In this document: in pieces, positions 10,989 through 22,490 of the stretch | Numbering within the stretch: position 1 is the stretch's first letter | Layout: the number at the start of each line of letters is the position of its first letter | Source: Aporrectodea caliginosa | Taxonomy: Eukaryota; Annelida; Clitellata; Crassiclitellata; Lumbricidae | Direction of reading: 5' to 3' | Assembly (NCBI GenBank): GCA_020284085.1 | Contig: JACEVL010000799.1 | Coordinates: 1,161,001 to 1,225,000, forward strand | Length of the DNA: 64,000 bases | Position numbers and translations under genes: made by a program | Notes under the pieces: generated by a model | Seen by the model: the letters and a program-made list of their open reading frames with translations, nothing else | Told to the model about the DNA's origin: nothing | Database searches by the model: none

Positions 10989-11290
10989 CAGTGTTTCCCA
11001 ACCTGAGTTTCGCGGCACCAAAGGTCCACAAGGCCCTGTGAACCTGACACCTGCTCAAGGTTGGATGTCAGATCCATAACATTTGTGCAGCTTCTTATGT
11101 GAAAAAGTTTTAAAATTTATCACTACTAACATATAGGCCTATAGACCTAATTATTTTTCATACAAGAAACGTTTCTTATCAGTGAAAGGAAGAACTAACT
11201 TGAAGAAAAATAGTTGAAATTAAGGTCAAAGGTACCGCTGATCTGCCGTTAGTAAAGGTGCCATGCTCTGAAAAAGGTTGGGAATTACTG
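10989..11290. mobile_element. hAT-type MITE (302 bp)
   Basis: Starts CAGTGTTTCCCAACCT and ends AAGGTTGGGAATTACTG, imperfect inverted ends of the widespread 'TTCCCAACC' hAT group. No target duplication is visible. Confidence 0.7.
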
Positions 11291-11562
11291 TGGACGTAAT
11301 TAATCTATCAGTATAGGCTACTTTTATAAAATATATCTCACTCTTCCTGTTACGTTGGCCATTGCAGAACGGCGCTCTATAGTTATATGGCACCCCGTTC
11401 GGGCCATCTGGTAATTGTACTGCAGAAAGAACTTTGAGCAGATTGAAAATAATAAAAAATTACTTGCGATCCAACATGACAGATGAGCGCCAATTTCAAA
11501 CTGTATTTTATAGGATAGTAGGCTATAGCCTACACTAACTATTGCGCATAATGCCATTATTT

Positions 11563-11632
11563 CAAAATATATATATATATACATACATATCTCGCATATA
11601 TACATACGCATATATATATATATACAGTATAC
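11563..11632. repeat. (TA)n-rich microsatellite
   Basis: Imperfect TATATA/CATATA tract. Confidence 0.8.
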
Positions 11633-11704
11633 TATCATTTAAAGTTAATTACAATTTTTACCATGGAACGTGGCGCCCCTCAAAAACAACCCTTGCCCTC
11701 ACAT

Positions 11705-12520
11705 AAGCAATCCTGGATCAGCCACTGTTCCCGACCCCCTGCTTCTTTTTTGACAAATCGGACCCTGAATAGAATGAAGAATAGGCAGGGCAAGAATAGA
11801 ATGAAGAATGAAGAATAGAATGAAGAATAGAATGAAGAATAGAATGAAGAATAGATCGAAGCTCTCCCTTGGCTGAGTAGCGCAGAGCCCGACGGGCGGC
11901 CAAATCAGAGACCGGACAACAGAGGTCAGAAAGGTAGGGAGGAGCACAACCAGAGAGACATCGCCAAACCAACGTTGCTATCCTGTAAGACGATGCGCTG
12001 CGAGACAGGAAGCCAGTGTAAAACATCACGCATATAGGCAGAGACTGAGGTGTATTTTGGAATAAGTCACGGCAGCTGAACGGAATACCCGGTCAAGACG
12101 ACCTAATAAGCCAGATGGGAGGCCAGCAAGAATCGTGCAACAGTGATCAACTTTACTGGTAACAATGGCGTGAACAAGGGCAACGGCAGCATCATGGGAG
12201 AGAGCGGAGCACAACACGCAGCTGGCGGAGCTGGTAGCCTAGTAACAGCATCGCGTGACCAAGTTCACGTGTTGTGAAAAACTGAGCTCTTGGTCGAACG
12301 TCACCTCAAGGTCACGAACGGTAAGTGAAATAGTGATATGAGGGAAGGTCTCAGCCAACAGTTGCATGTCTACACCGGCCAGCTGTCTGCTACTATCAAG
12401 CCAGATAAACTGAGTTTTGGATGGATTCAGGAGAAGACGGTTTGAGGCCATCCAACCAGAGAGGGTATCGATCATCATCCCAACAGAGGCCACCGCATCA
12501 GCCGCACGGCATACGCTTGT
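11705..12520 (-). mobile_element. CR1-like LINE, dead, minus strand
   Basis: Reading leftwards: the YADD-box region as VDDIQAYAVRLMR (near 12500), then SGWMASNRLLLNPSKTQFIW (12239-12493), HDAAVALVHAIVTSKVDHCC (12026-12217), then YRIATLVWRCLSGCAPPYLS (11718-12029). Frameshifted. The 5' part is cut off at about 12530 by the foldback array. Confidence 0.85.
11765..11856. repeat. 14-bp minisatellite inside a LINE
   Basis: Repeats of GAATGAAGAATAGA expand within the RT coding region of the surrounding LINE, in frame with part of it on the minus strand (SILHSILHS). Confidence 0.8.
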
Positions 12521-12538
12521 ATGTCGTCAACATAATAT

Positions 12539-13213
12539 ATTATAGTTTCCGTTTTGCAATATTGCAATTCAGCCATAGGTTCCCGTTTTGCAAACACGGT
12601 TTAGTTCTCCGTTTTTTGCGTTCACGTTTTAGTAACCCTCGTACTACCACGCTTTAGTTCCCCGTTTTACAACTGTGTTGCTGACACGTTTTAGTTCATC
12701 CTCTTTTGTGTAAGAGCAGCGTTTTTACTCCCCGTTTTACTGCCACGTTTTAACTCCCCGTTTTACGGCCATGTTTTAGCTCCCCGTGGTAGTAAAACGG
12801 GGAGCTAAAACGTGGCCGTAAAACGGGGAGTTAAAACGTGGTAGTAAAACGGGGAGCTAAAACGTGGTAGTAAAACGGGGAGCTAAAACATGGCCGTAAA
12901 ACGGGGAGTTAAAACGTGGCAGTAAAACGGGGAGCTAAAACGTGGTAGTAAAACGGGGAGCTAAAACATGGCCGTAAAACGGGGAGTTAAAACGTGGCAG
13001 TAAAACGGGGAGCTAAAACGTGGTAGTAAAACGGGGAGCTAAAACATGGCCGTAAAACGGGGAGTTAAAACGTGGCAGTAAAACGGGGAGCTAAAACGTG
13101 GTAGTAAAACGGGGAGCTAAAACATGGCCGTAAAACGGGGAGTTAAAACGTGGCAGTAGCTCCCCGTTTTACTACCACGTTTTAACTCCCCGTTTTACGG
13201 CCACGTTTTAGCA
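12539..13213. repeat. Foldback array of 26-bp units
   Basis: 12787-13158 is a direct array of about 14 units of 26 bp (core GTAAAACGGGGAGCTAAAAC). Units carrying GTGGTAG, ATGGCCG and GTGGCAG alternate, giving a 78-bp trimer. Both flanks hold the same units inverted: 12720-12786 (decaying leftwards to about 12540) and 13159-13213. The block separates a LINE from the GATCAT satellite. Confidence 0.9.
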
Positions 13214-14763
13214 TGATCGTTGGCGTTTAAAACAATGATGATCATTATAATCATCATGATCGTCATCAATAGAACCATCATGGTGATCATAATCGTCGTC
13301 ATGATCGCGATCACTATGAACATCATGATCATCATCGTAAACATGATCATGGTCATGATGATAACCGGCATAATTATTGCGATCATCTCATGATCATGAT
13401 CATAATAATGATGATGCAACAATCATCGTGTTCATCATCATGATCATCATCATGATCAGATTATCATCACAATCAAATTCACTATCATCCCGATCACGCT
13501 CATCTTCATGGTTATCACTATGGTCATCATCAAGATCATCAATAATTATATAATCAAAGTAATTATATACATCATTATCATCATGATCATGATCATCGTC
13601 ATGATCATCATAATTGTCATAGGTATCATCATAGGGATCGTCATCGTAAACACCTTCATGTTCAACAGTTTGATGATCATCATGATCATCATGATCACCA
13701 CCAAGATCGTCATGAACATTGTCGTGATAATCGCCATGATCATCGTCGTTATCTTCATCATGATCTTCCTTATTTTCTTAATCTAGATTTACTTCTTCGT
13801 TATCATGGTCTTGATGATCATGATGATCATCACTAAGAGTACCGTGATTATGATCATCACAATGGCCATTATCTAGGTCATCATGAGCATCATAATCATC
13901 ACAGTTATCACTATTACTCTTGTCATGATCGTTATCATAATCATCACGATCATGATCCTTATCACCATGATCATCATTTTGATCAGCATCATGACCACGT
14001 TTTCTTCATTCATCCAATCATGATAATCATGATAAAACTATTGTAGTCAAAATAACGATGATGGTCGAGTTGGTCATGATGCTCACGATTTCGTTTGATC
14101 AGGAAGATGATGACAATGATGACAATGATGATGGCAGTGATGATAATCATGAGAATGGTGATAATCAGCGCGATAATGATGAAGATTATCATGATGATGA
14201 TCACGATGATGATCATGCTGATCACGTCGATCACGACTATGATGATGATGATGTCGGTAATGATCACGATTACGAAAATGCTGATGATCATGAAAATGAT
14301 TATGAAGGTAATCGAGTTGATAACGATGATAATGACGTTGATCTTTACAATTTTTAGGATGATCATGATGATAATGTGGTCATGTTGATGACCATGATGA
14401 TGATCACGATGACGATCATGTCGATCGTGGTAATGCTGACGATGTTGCTCATAATTATGATAATCATAATCATGATCATAATGATCTAAGTAATGTCCAT
14501 AATGATGATAACGATAACGATGATGATCGATATGAAATTCACGTTTAGGAACATGATCATGATCGCGTTATGATGGTGATTAATGTCATGATAGTCTTAT
14601 TGATGGTCGTGATGATGATGATGAGTACGATGATGATCAAGAAGATGAAACTGTGATGATGATGATGACGATGATGACCATGATGATGATCATCATGAGC
14701 ATGATCATGCTGAATATCATAATATTGATCAAGGTGATCTTTTTATCATGACCACGATATAAA
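13214..14763. repeat. Degenerate GATCAT/ATG satellite, block 1
   Basis: Almost every base belongs to ATC, GAT, CAT or ATG words, rich in the palindrome ATGATCAT. To about 14040 the plus strand is CAT/ATC-biased; from about 14055 it is GAT/ATG-biased. The open frames it gives (poly-Met/Ile, Asp/His) are products of the repeat, not genes. Confidence 0.9.
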
Positions 14764-14764
14764 A

Positions 14765-14988
14765 GTGGTGGTGTAGGGGTATGTTCGGTGCCTTGCAGCC
14801 GGAGGGTTGCGGGTTTGAATCCACCTCAAAGCCGCCGCGTTGGGACCCTGGGCAAGTCCTTCACTCGCAATTGCTCATGCGCTTCGGCGTGAAACTCCGA
14901 GTCAGCGTCCGCGCAGTAGTCGGGAGCGCCTCTGAATAGGAATCTGGTAGGGGCGCTATAACAAGTGTTCAAATACAATACAATACAG
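14765..14988 (+). mobile_element. tRNA-derived SINE, copy 1
   Basis: Pol III-like A box TGGTGTAGGGG at 14769-14779 and B box GGGTTTGAATCC at 14811-14822. The body holds GGGCAAGTCCTTCACTCGCA; the tail has GGGAGCGCCTCTGA and GGGGCGCTATAACAAGTG with an (AATAC)n end. Related copies are at 17105 and 46460. A hAT element has inserted in its tail. Confidence 0.88.
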
Positions 14989-15360
14989 CAGGGGTCTCCA
15001 AAGTTTTCAGCCCTGGGGCCACATTGCTGACTTTCTAAAGCTCCACGGGCCAAAACTCCGAAGAAAACATTTCTCTGTGCGCAGCTGTCCAGTGAATTGT
15101 GAGTTATGCGATGAATGCTTGGATTCATAATGTCTCCGAATATTGTACTCTTTAAGCACTGCAATGGTGTCATTGCATATCAGGCACAGTGTCTTACAAA
15201 CAGCGACATGGATTTTGGCAATATGCATGTCAGTGTACAGCGGCGTTAAAATTTTCAATTTTTCCAATTTAGTTTGTTTCTTCAGGGAGAGTTCCGCGGG
15301 CCAGATTAAAGGCCTTAGCGGGCCGGATGTGGCCCGCGGGCCGTACTTTGGAGACCCCTG
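14989..15360. mobile_element. hAT-type element with BED-finger remnant
   Basis: Perfect 16-bp inverted ends CAGGGGTCTCCAAAGT. The flanks CAATACAG and CAATACAA are a near-perfect 8-bp duplication. On the minus strand 15115-15216 encodes LCLICNDTIAVLKEYNIRRH followed by YESKH, a BED-type zinc finger (C-x2-C...H-x4-H) as in hAT transposases. The rest of the transposase is deleted. Confidence 0.85.
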
Positions 15361-15375
15361 CAATACAATAAAAGA

Positions 15376-17100
15376 TCACTGTGCTTACAAAGATGATGGT
15401 CATGATGAAGGTCATGTCAAATATCTAAATTATCGGATGACAAGCATTGTGATTTGTGATCATGGTGATTCTGATGATCATTGTCATGGTGGGCATGACG
15501 ATCATGGTGTTGCACTTGACGATGATCAAGGTGATAATGAAAATGATCATGAAAATAGTTATCATTATGATGGTCGTGATGTTGATCTGATCATGATGAT
15601 GTTCATGATGATGTACACTATGTCACTAATGATAATAATGAAAATGATCATGGTGATCAAGATCATGATAATTATAATCCTGATAACGACCATAATGAAG
15701 ATCATGATGATCATGACCATAACGATCATCGCAATGACCATGGTGATAATCGTAATGATCTTGATAATCATGATTGTGAGCATGTTGATAGTCTGAACAT
15801 GATAATGATCGTGATGAATATCATGATGACAATCTTGATAATGAACTTGGTAATGATCTTGACGGTGATCATGAGAATAATCATTATCATGAAGAATATG
15901 ATTATGATGAACATGGCGGCGATGGAGAATCCTTATCATGATCATTATGATGTAAATTTATCAACGTGATGGTCATGTAACTATGGTGATTGTGATGATG
16001 ACTACGATGAATATGGTGATAGTCATGATGATTATGATGATTATCATGGTGATCATAATTATTATGGTGATGAACATAATGATGATCATGATATTGTCGA
16101 TCATGATTGTGATCATGTTAATGACCATGATCATGATGTCGACCATGATCATTACAATGATTATCGCGTTGAGGATGAAGACGATGATGATTGTCTGACT
16201 TGTGTGATGGTCGCTTTGCTAAGCATTAAGATGATAAATACTCTGGCCATGGTGATCATGATGAAGATCATGACGATCGCGGTGATGATCACGAAGTTTA
16301 TTGTGATGATTTTTATGATCATCATGATGACACAGTGATGATAACTTTGATGATCATGACAATTATCATGATGATTATCTGGCGATCATTATAGTGTTCA
16401 TGAAGATGATGATTACTATGTACATGCTAATCATGTTGGTGATCATCATGATCTCTTTGATGATCATGAAGTTCATGATGATCATATGTTGAACATGATG
16501 ATAATTTGATCAAGATCATAATCACGATGATGTTGGTCATCGTCATTATAGCGTTGTTAATAATCATGATGATCATCATGATTATTCCATAATGATGATG
16601 ATAATGATGTTCTTGATGATGGTCTTCATGACGATCATTATCAAGATGATCACGATCGTGATTATGATGACGAAAATCATGGCGATTTTCATGACTATGA
16701 TCGTGATGGTGAGAATAATGACACTGCGATCATAATGATGATAATGACGATGATTTCGATCATGACTTTTATAATGATCATAATGTTCATCAGCATGATT
16801 ATTGTGCTAATAATGTAAATTCAAACCATGATGATAATCATGTTGATCATGTTGATTATCATCTGTACGATCACTATGATGATCATGTTCTTCATGATCA
16901 TGATGAAGAGCATGATAATGATTAGCATAATTAGGATCCTGACGATTATCTTGATTATAATTGCTTCAATGATTTAAATGTAAATCATGATGATATTTGT
17001 GATGATCATGTTGATGATCATCAGTATGGTCACCATGATGATCATGTTTTTTATAATTGTGATGAGGGTCATGATTATGATCATGATGAGTGTACACTGT
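15376..17100. repeat. Degenerate GATCAT/ATG satellite, block 2
   Basis: GAT/ATG-biased on the plus strand. Continuation of block 1 after the SINE and hAT insertions. Confidence 0.9.
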
Positions 17101-17104
17101 ACAG

Positions 17105-17328
17105 TGGGGCGCGGTGGGTATGTTTGGTGCCTTGCAGCTGGAGGGTTGCGGGTTCGAATCCACCTCAAGCCGCCGCGTATGGATCCTGGGCAAGTCCTTC
17201 ACTCGCAATTGCTCATGCGCATCGGCGTGAAACTCCGATTCAGCGTCCGCTCTGTAGTAGGGAGCGCCTCCGAGTAGAAATCTTGAAAGGGCGCTATAAC
17301 AAGTGCTCATACATACATACATACATCA
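17105..17328 (+). mobile_element. tRNA-derived SINE, copy 2
   Basis: Same family as 14765-14988. B box GGTTCGAATCC at 17151-17161 is a perfect match to the consensus. The A box is damaged (GGTGGGTATG). The tail is GGGCGCTATAACAAGTG then (ATAC)n. Confidence 0.88.
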
Positions 17329-18130
17329 TAATCCTCATCACGATAATGGGAAACATGATCATGATGATCATCATCATGATCATAATCATGACGAGGTCAT
17401 GATGATCATTCTTGATGATTATGATGTTCGGAGGTAAACGGAGATCTTGATGATGATAATTTTGTTGATGATGATGTTGTTGAAGTTGATAGTGGCGTTG
17501 ATCATGATAATGGCAATGATCATGACGTTGATTTTGTGGACGATCATGACGATGATCATGATGATCAAGATGATGATATCGTGATGATAATGATGACCAT
17601 TATCATTATGACGATTCTGACCATCACGATGATGTTCATGATGATGAATATATTATGTTAATGATGATGAATATGATGGTGATCATAATGGTGGTCATGA
17701 TGGTGATCATGATGGTGATCACAAAGATCAAGATGATTATGAATATCATTATGATGATAATCTGATTATGATGATTATGATGTTTATCACGACGGTCATG
17801 ATGGTCATAATGATTTTGCGATCATGATCAGGGTCGTGATGATGTGAATGATAATCATGATGATCATGATGATGATCATGACTTAATCATGGTGATCGTG
17901 ATGATGGTCATCATCATCGTCATATTGATCATCGTCACGATGATGATCTTGATGATCATGATGGCGGTCATGATAATTATCGTTTAAGATAATTGTCTTC
18001 ATTGTCATCATTGTCATCGCCATGATGAAGATGATAATCATCATGGTCGTCATTATAATCATGATTATGATCATGATCTTGACCATCATCGTGACCTTCA
18101 CCATGACCATCATCGCGATCATCGTCAATC
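17329..18130. repeat. Degenerate GATCAT/ATG satellite, block 3
   Basis: GAT-biased to about 17880, then CAT/ATC-biased to 18130, a second reversal of strand bias. Confidence 0.88.
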
Positions 18131-19065
18131 GAACAGACAGTTTTGAGTCTGCTTATCTCTAGATCAGCTTTCTGTATCCACACATACTTCTGATCAGCTT
18201 CATACCATTCACTTCCAATATTACGGCTTTGACGAGGATGCAATTAAGGAGCTCGGGATCGGTAGATCTTGAAGCTAGAGGTTGAACGCAAAATACATCG
18301 TACTTGCGCATTTCTTCAGAAAAACTCGGCATAAAATCTGCAGTGGAGAAACCATTCATCCGATTCGCAGACACCACAGCGATTCCAATAATTTAGTAAG
18401 TAGACACTTTGGAACATCAATTTGCTCTAAGATAAGGAAGAAATAGACACAGATGACTGCCTTCATACTTCACAGCTGTATATTCGGAAGTTTATACAGA
18501 AGTTTAAAATGTCGGCTAGTAAGCAATATCTGGCGATTTTGTCTGAATTGTTGTTTGCGAGTATCATCAAAATTTTCGTGTTTTTTGTGAAGACCTTTAA
18601 TTAGTATTCGATTGCTTCCAATGATACTTTTTGACTAATTGATTGAATTCTTTGTGTTGATATAGGAATCAACGATTAACGGAGAAAGTCGCCACGTAGA
18701 TTTAGCTCACATAGGCCTAACGAACAAATCGTAGTTGAACCCAGTAATCTGTGGTATAATACTGAGCCCATAAATCAGCGGCTAAGGAAAACAACGAGAG
18801 GTCGCTAAAATAGCGCTATCGCTAAGACGTCCGTAGAGTGAAAACTACATTTTTCTATTGAAAAACCATTGAAGGGTTTAATGCATTTAGATACAAATGT
18901 ATGTCAAATTCAAATCCTCATAAACAATATCAGCACATAACTCAAGCAATTCACAAAGTAGGTCTATAGAGGAGTTTGTCTATTGCGGACTTGATTTGAT
19001 ATAGCGCGGTGAATAAGCTGGTTTCCCTGACGTGACTTTTGTGGGCGCTGAGAAATTTTCGAAGA
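18131..19065. other. Unassigned; open minus-strand stretch at 18159-18377
   Basis: The minus strand opens MNGFSTADFMPSFSEEMRKY and continues to a stop at 18159, with a second frame open across the same DNA. No homology is recognised and no clear splice frame, so it is not called as a gene. The remainder is plain AT-rich DNA. Confidence 0.3.
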
Positions 19066-22000
19066 TTTACATTACATTACATTACGTTACATAGATCTAA
19101 AGTAGATTATGAATTGCATTTCTGTGCCATGTTGCATACCGTTCCGTTGTGTCACTCAAAGAATGGAGTTGTGCTTACCTTGTGCTGTCAGTTCGTTGAA
19201 CCCTGGCGACCGTCATGATCAAGTTCCTCCATTTTCTTCTGTCCGCCGTCGCATCTCTCAGTTCTGTCAAATTCATTCTAGTTATTTCATGTATCTCGTC
19301 CATCCACTTTATCCTTGGTCGTCCTTGTTTTCTCCTTCCCTCTCCATATGCTAACATCATTTCCTTTTCCAGTCCGTCTGACCGCATGATATGTCCAAAG
19401 AACCTCAACTTTGCTCTTAGCACTGTTTGTTGAAGTGTCTCTTCTTTCTCAATTCCTATATCCCTGCGCACCCATTCGTTAGTCTTTTTCTCCGTCCATG
19501 AAATTCTCTGCATTTTCCTCCATATCCACATTTCGCATGCGTTAATCTTTTTTCTCGTTTTCTTAGTCAATGTCCATGTCTCACTGCCATATGTTACTGT
19601 TGGTATGATTAGAGCCTTCACCAATCTTTTTTTTGTGTCTATACTGACATGTTTGTCCTTCCATATTTTTTCCAGACCGTTCATTGCAGCTTTTCCTATC
19701 GCCACTCTACGATTTATTTCCATATCACATTTTCCTTCTTTTTCTATTACTGATCCCAGAAATGTAAAGCTTGTTACCGTTTCTATTTCCTCATTGTCTA
19801 CTACAAAACTATCCTCCTCCTCTGTTGTCATGATCTTTGTTTTCTTTATATTGAAATAGAGTCCTGCTTTCTCACTTTCTCTCTTAAGCCTTCTTATTAA
19901 TTCTATCAAATCATTTTTATTGCCGGCCAATAGTGTTGTGTCATCAGCGTATCTCAGATTGTTCAATGTTCTTCCCGCTATCTTTATTCCTTCTTCAGCT
20001 TCATCCATACCTGCATGCCTCATTATCCTTTCTGCATACAAATTAAATAGAAAAGGAGACAAAATGCAACCTTGCCGTACTCCCTTCTTTATCCTGAATC
20101 CGTCAGTATCTCCATATTCTGTTCTTATCACCGCTATCTGATCTTCGTACAATCCCTTAAGAAGTTGTACCAAGTGTTTCGGTATTCCCATTTCTACCAA
20201 AGTTTTCCACATCAATTCATGGTTAATACAGTCAAACGCTTTACTATAATCGATGAAGCATATGTATACTTTCTGTCCATATTCCCTTTGTCTCTCCATA
20301 ATCCATCTCATGTTGGCGATATGATCCCTTGTTCCACGAGATTTCCTAAACCCTGCTTGACTTTCAGGAAGCTCTCTTTCTATTGTACATTCCATTCTTT
20401 TATGTATTATTTTAAGTAAAATTTTACTTATGTGTGATATCATTGCTATTGTTCTATAATTTTCACATTCTTTCGCGTCTCCTTTTTTGAATAGCGGAAT
20501 AAAAACAGAGCTTTTCCAATCTTCTGGCCATTTTCCAGTTGTCCATATGATATTGCAAATTTTTGTTATTGTCTTTGTCATCGCACCATCCCCAGCTTTT
20601 ATCATTTCTATTGGTATCCCATCTCGACCCGGTGCCTTATTATCTTTCAATTGATTAATAGCCCATTCTACCTCTGCTTCCATGACTTCAGGCTCAATTT
20701 CATATTCTGTTACATCAATTTTTTCTACCTTTACTCTTTTATCTTCATTGTACAAATCTTCTGTGTATTCCTTCCATCTGTTCTTCATTCCTTCCTCATC
20801 TGCAATTATGTGTCCATCACTTGCTTTCAATGATCCCATTCTTGGTGTGTTTTTCCTCGTTATTTCCCTCACTTTTGAGAACATTGCTTTAGTTCTTCCT
20901 TTTCTTCCCTCATCCTCCATTTCCTTGCACATTTCATTTAGATGCTTTTCTTTGTCCATGCGTGCTTGCTTTTGAAATGCACTGTTCAATTTTCTTACTT
21001 TGTCCTTGTCTCCTTTCCTTTTTGCATCCCTTCTTTGCATTGCTATGTTGATAGCTTCTTTCGATAGCCATGGTGTTGTTTTGTCTTTTTTTTTCTTCGG
21101 AATGTATTTCTCTGCAGTTTCTAAAATCACTTTCTTCGTCTTTTCCCATAAATTGTTCTCAACCTCTTCTGTCTCCGCTTCATCCCTCTCTAATATTTCA
21201 AATCTATTCCTTATTTCTACTCTGTATTCCTGTGTTATTTCCTTACAGTCGAATGTGATCAATCTTTCCCCTTTTTTAAGTTTTTTTAATTTTGTTTGCA
21301 CTGTTGTCACTAGTAATTCATGATCAGTTCCACAATCCGCACCTGGTTTTGTTTTCACATCTCTTATTGTGCTATACCATCTTTTATTTATCAGTATATA
21401 ATCAATCTGATTCCTATGTTTCCCATCCGGTGACGTCCATGTGTACAACCTTCTTTTTGGCTGTTCAAACCATGTATTCATTATTTTCATGTTGTTACCT
21501 TCACAAAACTCCACCAATCTCTCTCCTGCTTCGTTTTGCTTTCCCAGACCATGTCTACCTATCGTGTCTCCCCCTCTTCCTACTCCACTATATTTTCCCA
21601 CCTTCGCATTGAAGTCACCCATGACCATTCTTACATCACCTTTAGGAGTTTTGTCCATTATACCTTGCAGCTCGTTGTAAAAGCTTTCATGCTCTTCCTC
21701 AGTCGCTATTGATGTCGGTGCATATACTTGTATGATTGTTATATTAACTTTCTTTCCTCGAAATCTTACACTCAAGATTCTATCACTTACTGTGTCATAA
21801 CCCATTATCGCATTCGCGCTTGTCCTATCGCACATAATTGCCACCCCATTTCTTCCTTTCTCTTTTTGACCTGACATTATTATCTTAAAACCATTCCAGT
21901 TGAAATGACCCTGCCCTTTCCATCTTGTTTCACTTAACCCTATTACAGATATTTCAAGACGTTCCATCTCTCTTTGAATGACATCCATCTTTCCGCTCTG

Positions 22001-22490
22001 CATACTACGTACATTCCATGTACCTATCTTCATCCTCTTTTTGCAGCTCAGGTTGAGTCTTTGCTCTCTAGTACGATCCACCGCAGGACTTCCTTTCGGC
22101 TTTATTCCTGTTGCTTCATTAGACCAGATTGCTTTACACTCCCCATCTTGCTCTTTCCCAGTAGCTATTGAGTCGCACTCCGGCCTGGGAGGCTCACCAT
22201 CTGCGACTACTTCTTTGTTATTTGAATTTACTTGATCCATACGGTTTTCTTGGCATATTAACAGGGGTGGTTTGCCATTGCCTTCCCCTGGTTTTGCCTG
22301 CCGTGCCCGTTCGTTCTCCTACCAAAATTTGGGAGGATACTAACAGTCTGCACCACATGAAGGTGGGCACGGAGGACTTTGATTCATCAGCCCAGGTCGG
22401 TTCCGAGTCTACGATCCAAGGATACGTCGACCGGATCTCCTCCCTGTGTTACTCTAGACAAGCTAGGCAAGCCTAAAGTGACTAATGACC
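19066..22490 (-). mobile_element. RTE-type non-LTR retrotransposon, apparently complete
   Basis: Reading leftwards: a 5' UTR of about 250 bases (22490-22241), a single long ORF (22240-19175), a short 3' UTR and a (TAATG)n tail at 19066-19090. Short 5-bp-repeat tails and a single EN-RT ORF are usual for RTE elements. Target duplications are not evident. Confidence 0.85.
19175..22240 (-). CDS. Endonuclease/reverse transcriptase of RTE-type LINE
   Basis: An intact frame of 1021 codons starting with ATG at 22240. An APE-type endonuclease fills about residues 70-315, with GTWNVRSM (73-80), GDFNAKVG (208-215) and GTDHELL (about 304-310). The reverse transcriptase spans about 520-800, with FIDYSKAFDC (662-671), VRQGCILSPFLFNLY (721-735) and the catalytic YADD (764-767). 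A C-terminal maturase-like tail contains SETWTLTKK and GRPRIKWMDEI. It makes target-primed reverse transcription possible: the endonuclease nicks DNA and the RT copies the element RNA at the nick. All key motifs are present and there are no internal stops, so it may be recently active, unlike every other LINE here. The class is firm; placement among RTE lineages is my inference. Confidence 0.92.
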   Translation of the reverse strand: MDQVNSNNKEVVADGEPPRPECDSIATGKEQDGECKAIWSNEATGIKPKGSPAVDRTREQRLNLSCKKRMKIGTWNVRSMQSGKMDVIQREMERLEISVIGLSETRWKGQGHFNWNGFKIIMSGQKEKGRNGVAIMCDRTSANAIMGYDTVSDRILSVRFRGKKVNITIIQVYAPTSIATEEEHESFYNELQGIMDKTPKGDVRMVMGDFNAKVGKYSGVGRGGDTIGRHGLGKQNEAGERLVEFCEGNNMKIMNTWFEQPKRRLYTWTSPDGKHRNQIDYILINKRWYSTIRDVKTKPGADCGTDHELLVTTVQTKLKKLKKGERLITFDCKEITQEYRVEIRNRFEILERDEAETEEVENNLWEKTKKVILETAEKYIPKKKKDKTTPWLSKEAINIAMQRRDAKRKGDKDKVRKLNSAFQKQARMDKEKHLNEMCKEMEDEGRKGRTKAMFSKVREITRKNTPRMGSLKASDGHIIADEEGMKNRWKEYTEDLYNEDKRVKVEKIDVTEYEIEPEVMEAEVEWAINQLKDNKAPGRDGIPIEMIKAGDGAMTKTITKICNIIWTTGKWPEDWKSSVFIPLFKKGDAKECENYRTIAMISHISKILLKIIHKRMECTIERELPESQAGFRKSRGTRDHIANMRWIMERQREYGQKVYICFIDYSKAFDCINHELMWKTLVEMGIPKHLVQLLKGLYEDQIAVIRTEYGDTDGFRIKKGVRQGCILSPFLFNLYAERIMRHAGMDEAEEGIKIAGRTLNNLRYADDTTLLAGNKNDLIELIRRLKRESEKAGLYFNIKKTKIMTTEEEDSFVVDNEEIETVTSFTFLGSVIEKEGKCDMEINRRVAIGKAAMNGLEKIWKDKHVSIDTKKRLVKALIIPTVTYGSETWTLTKKTRKKINACEMWIWRKMQRISWTEKKTNEWVRRDIGIEKEETLQQTVLRAKLRFFGHIMRSDGLEKEMMLAYGEGRRKQGRPRIKWMDEIHEITRMNLTELRDATADRRKWRNLIMTVARVQRTDSTR

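Noticed and set aside
12787..13158. CRISPR-like regular spacing
   Set aside because: Units are contiguous 26-bp tandem repeats without unique spacers, and the DNA is from an animal.
13195..14388. Long open frames rich in Met/Ile or Asp/His on both strands
   Set aside because: They are translations of the GATCAT/ATG satellite; the same holds for the frames in 15143-16198 and 16966-18128.
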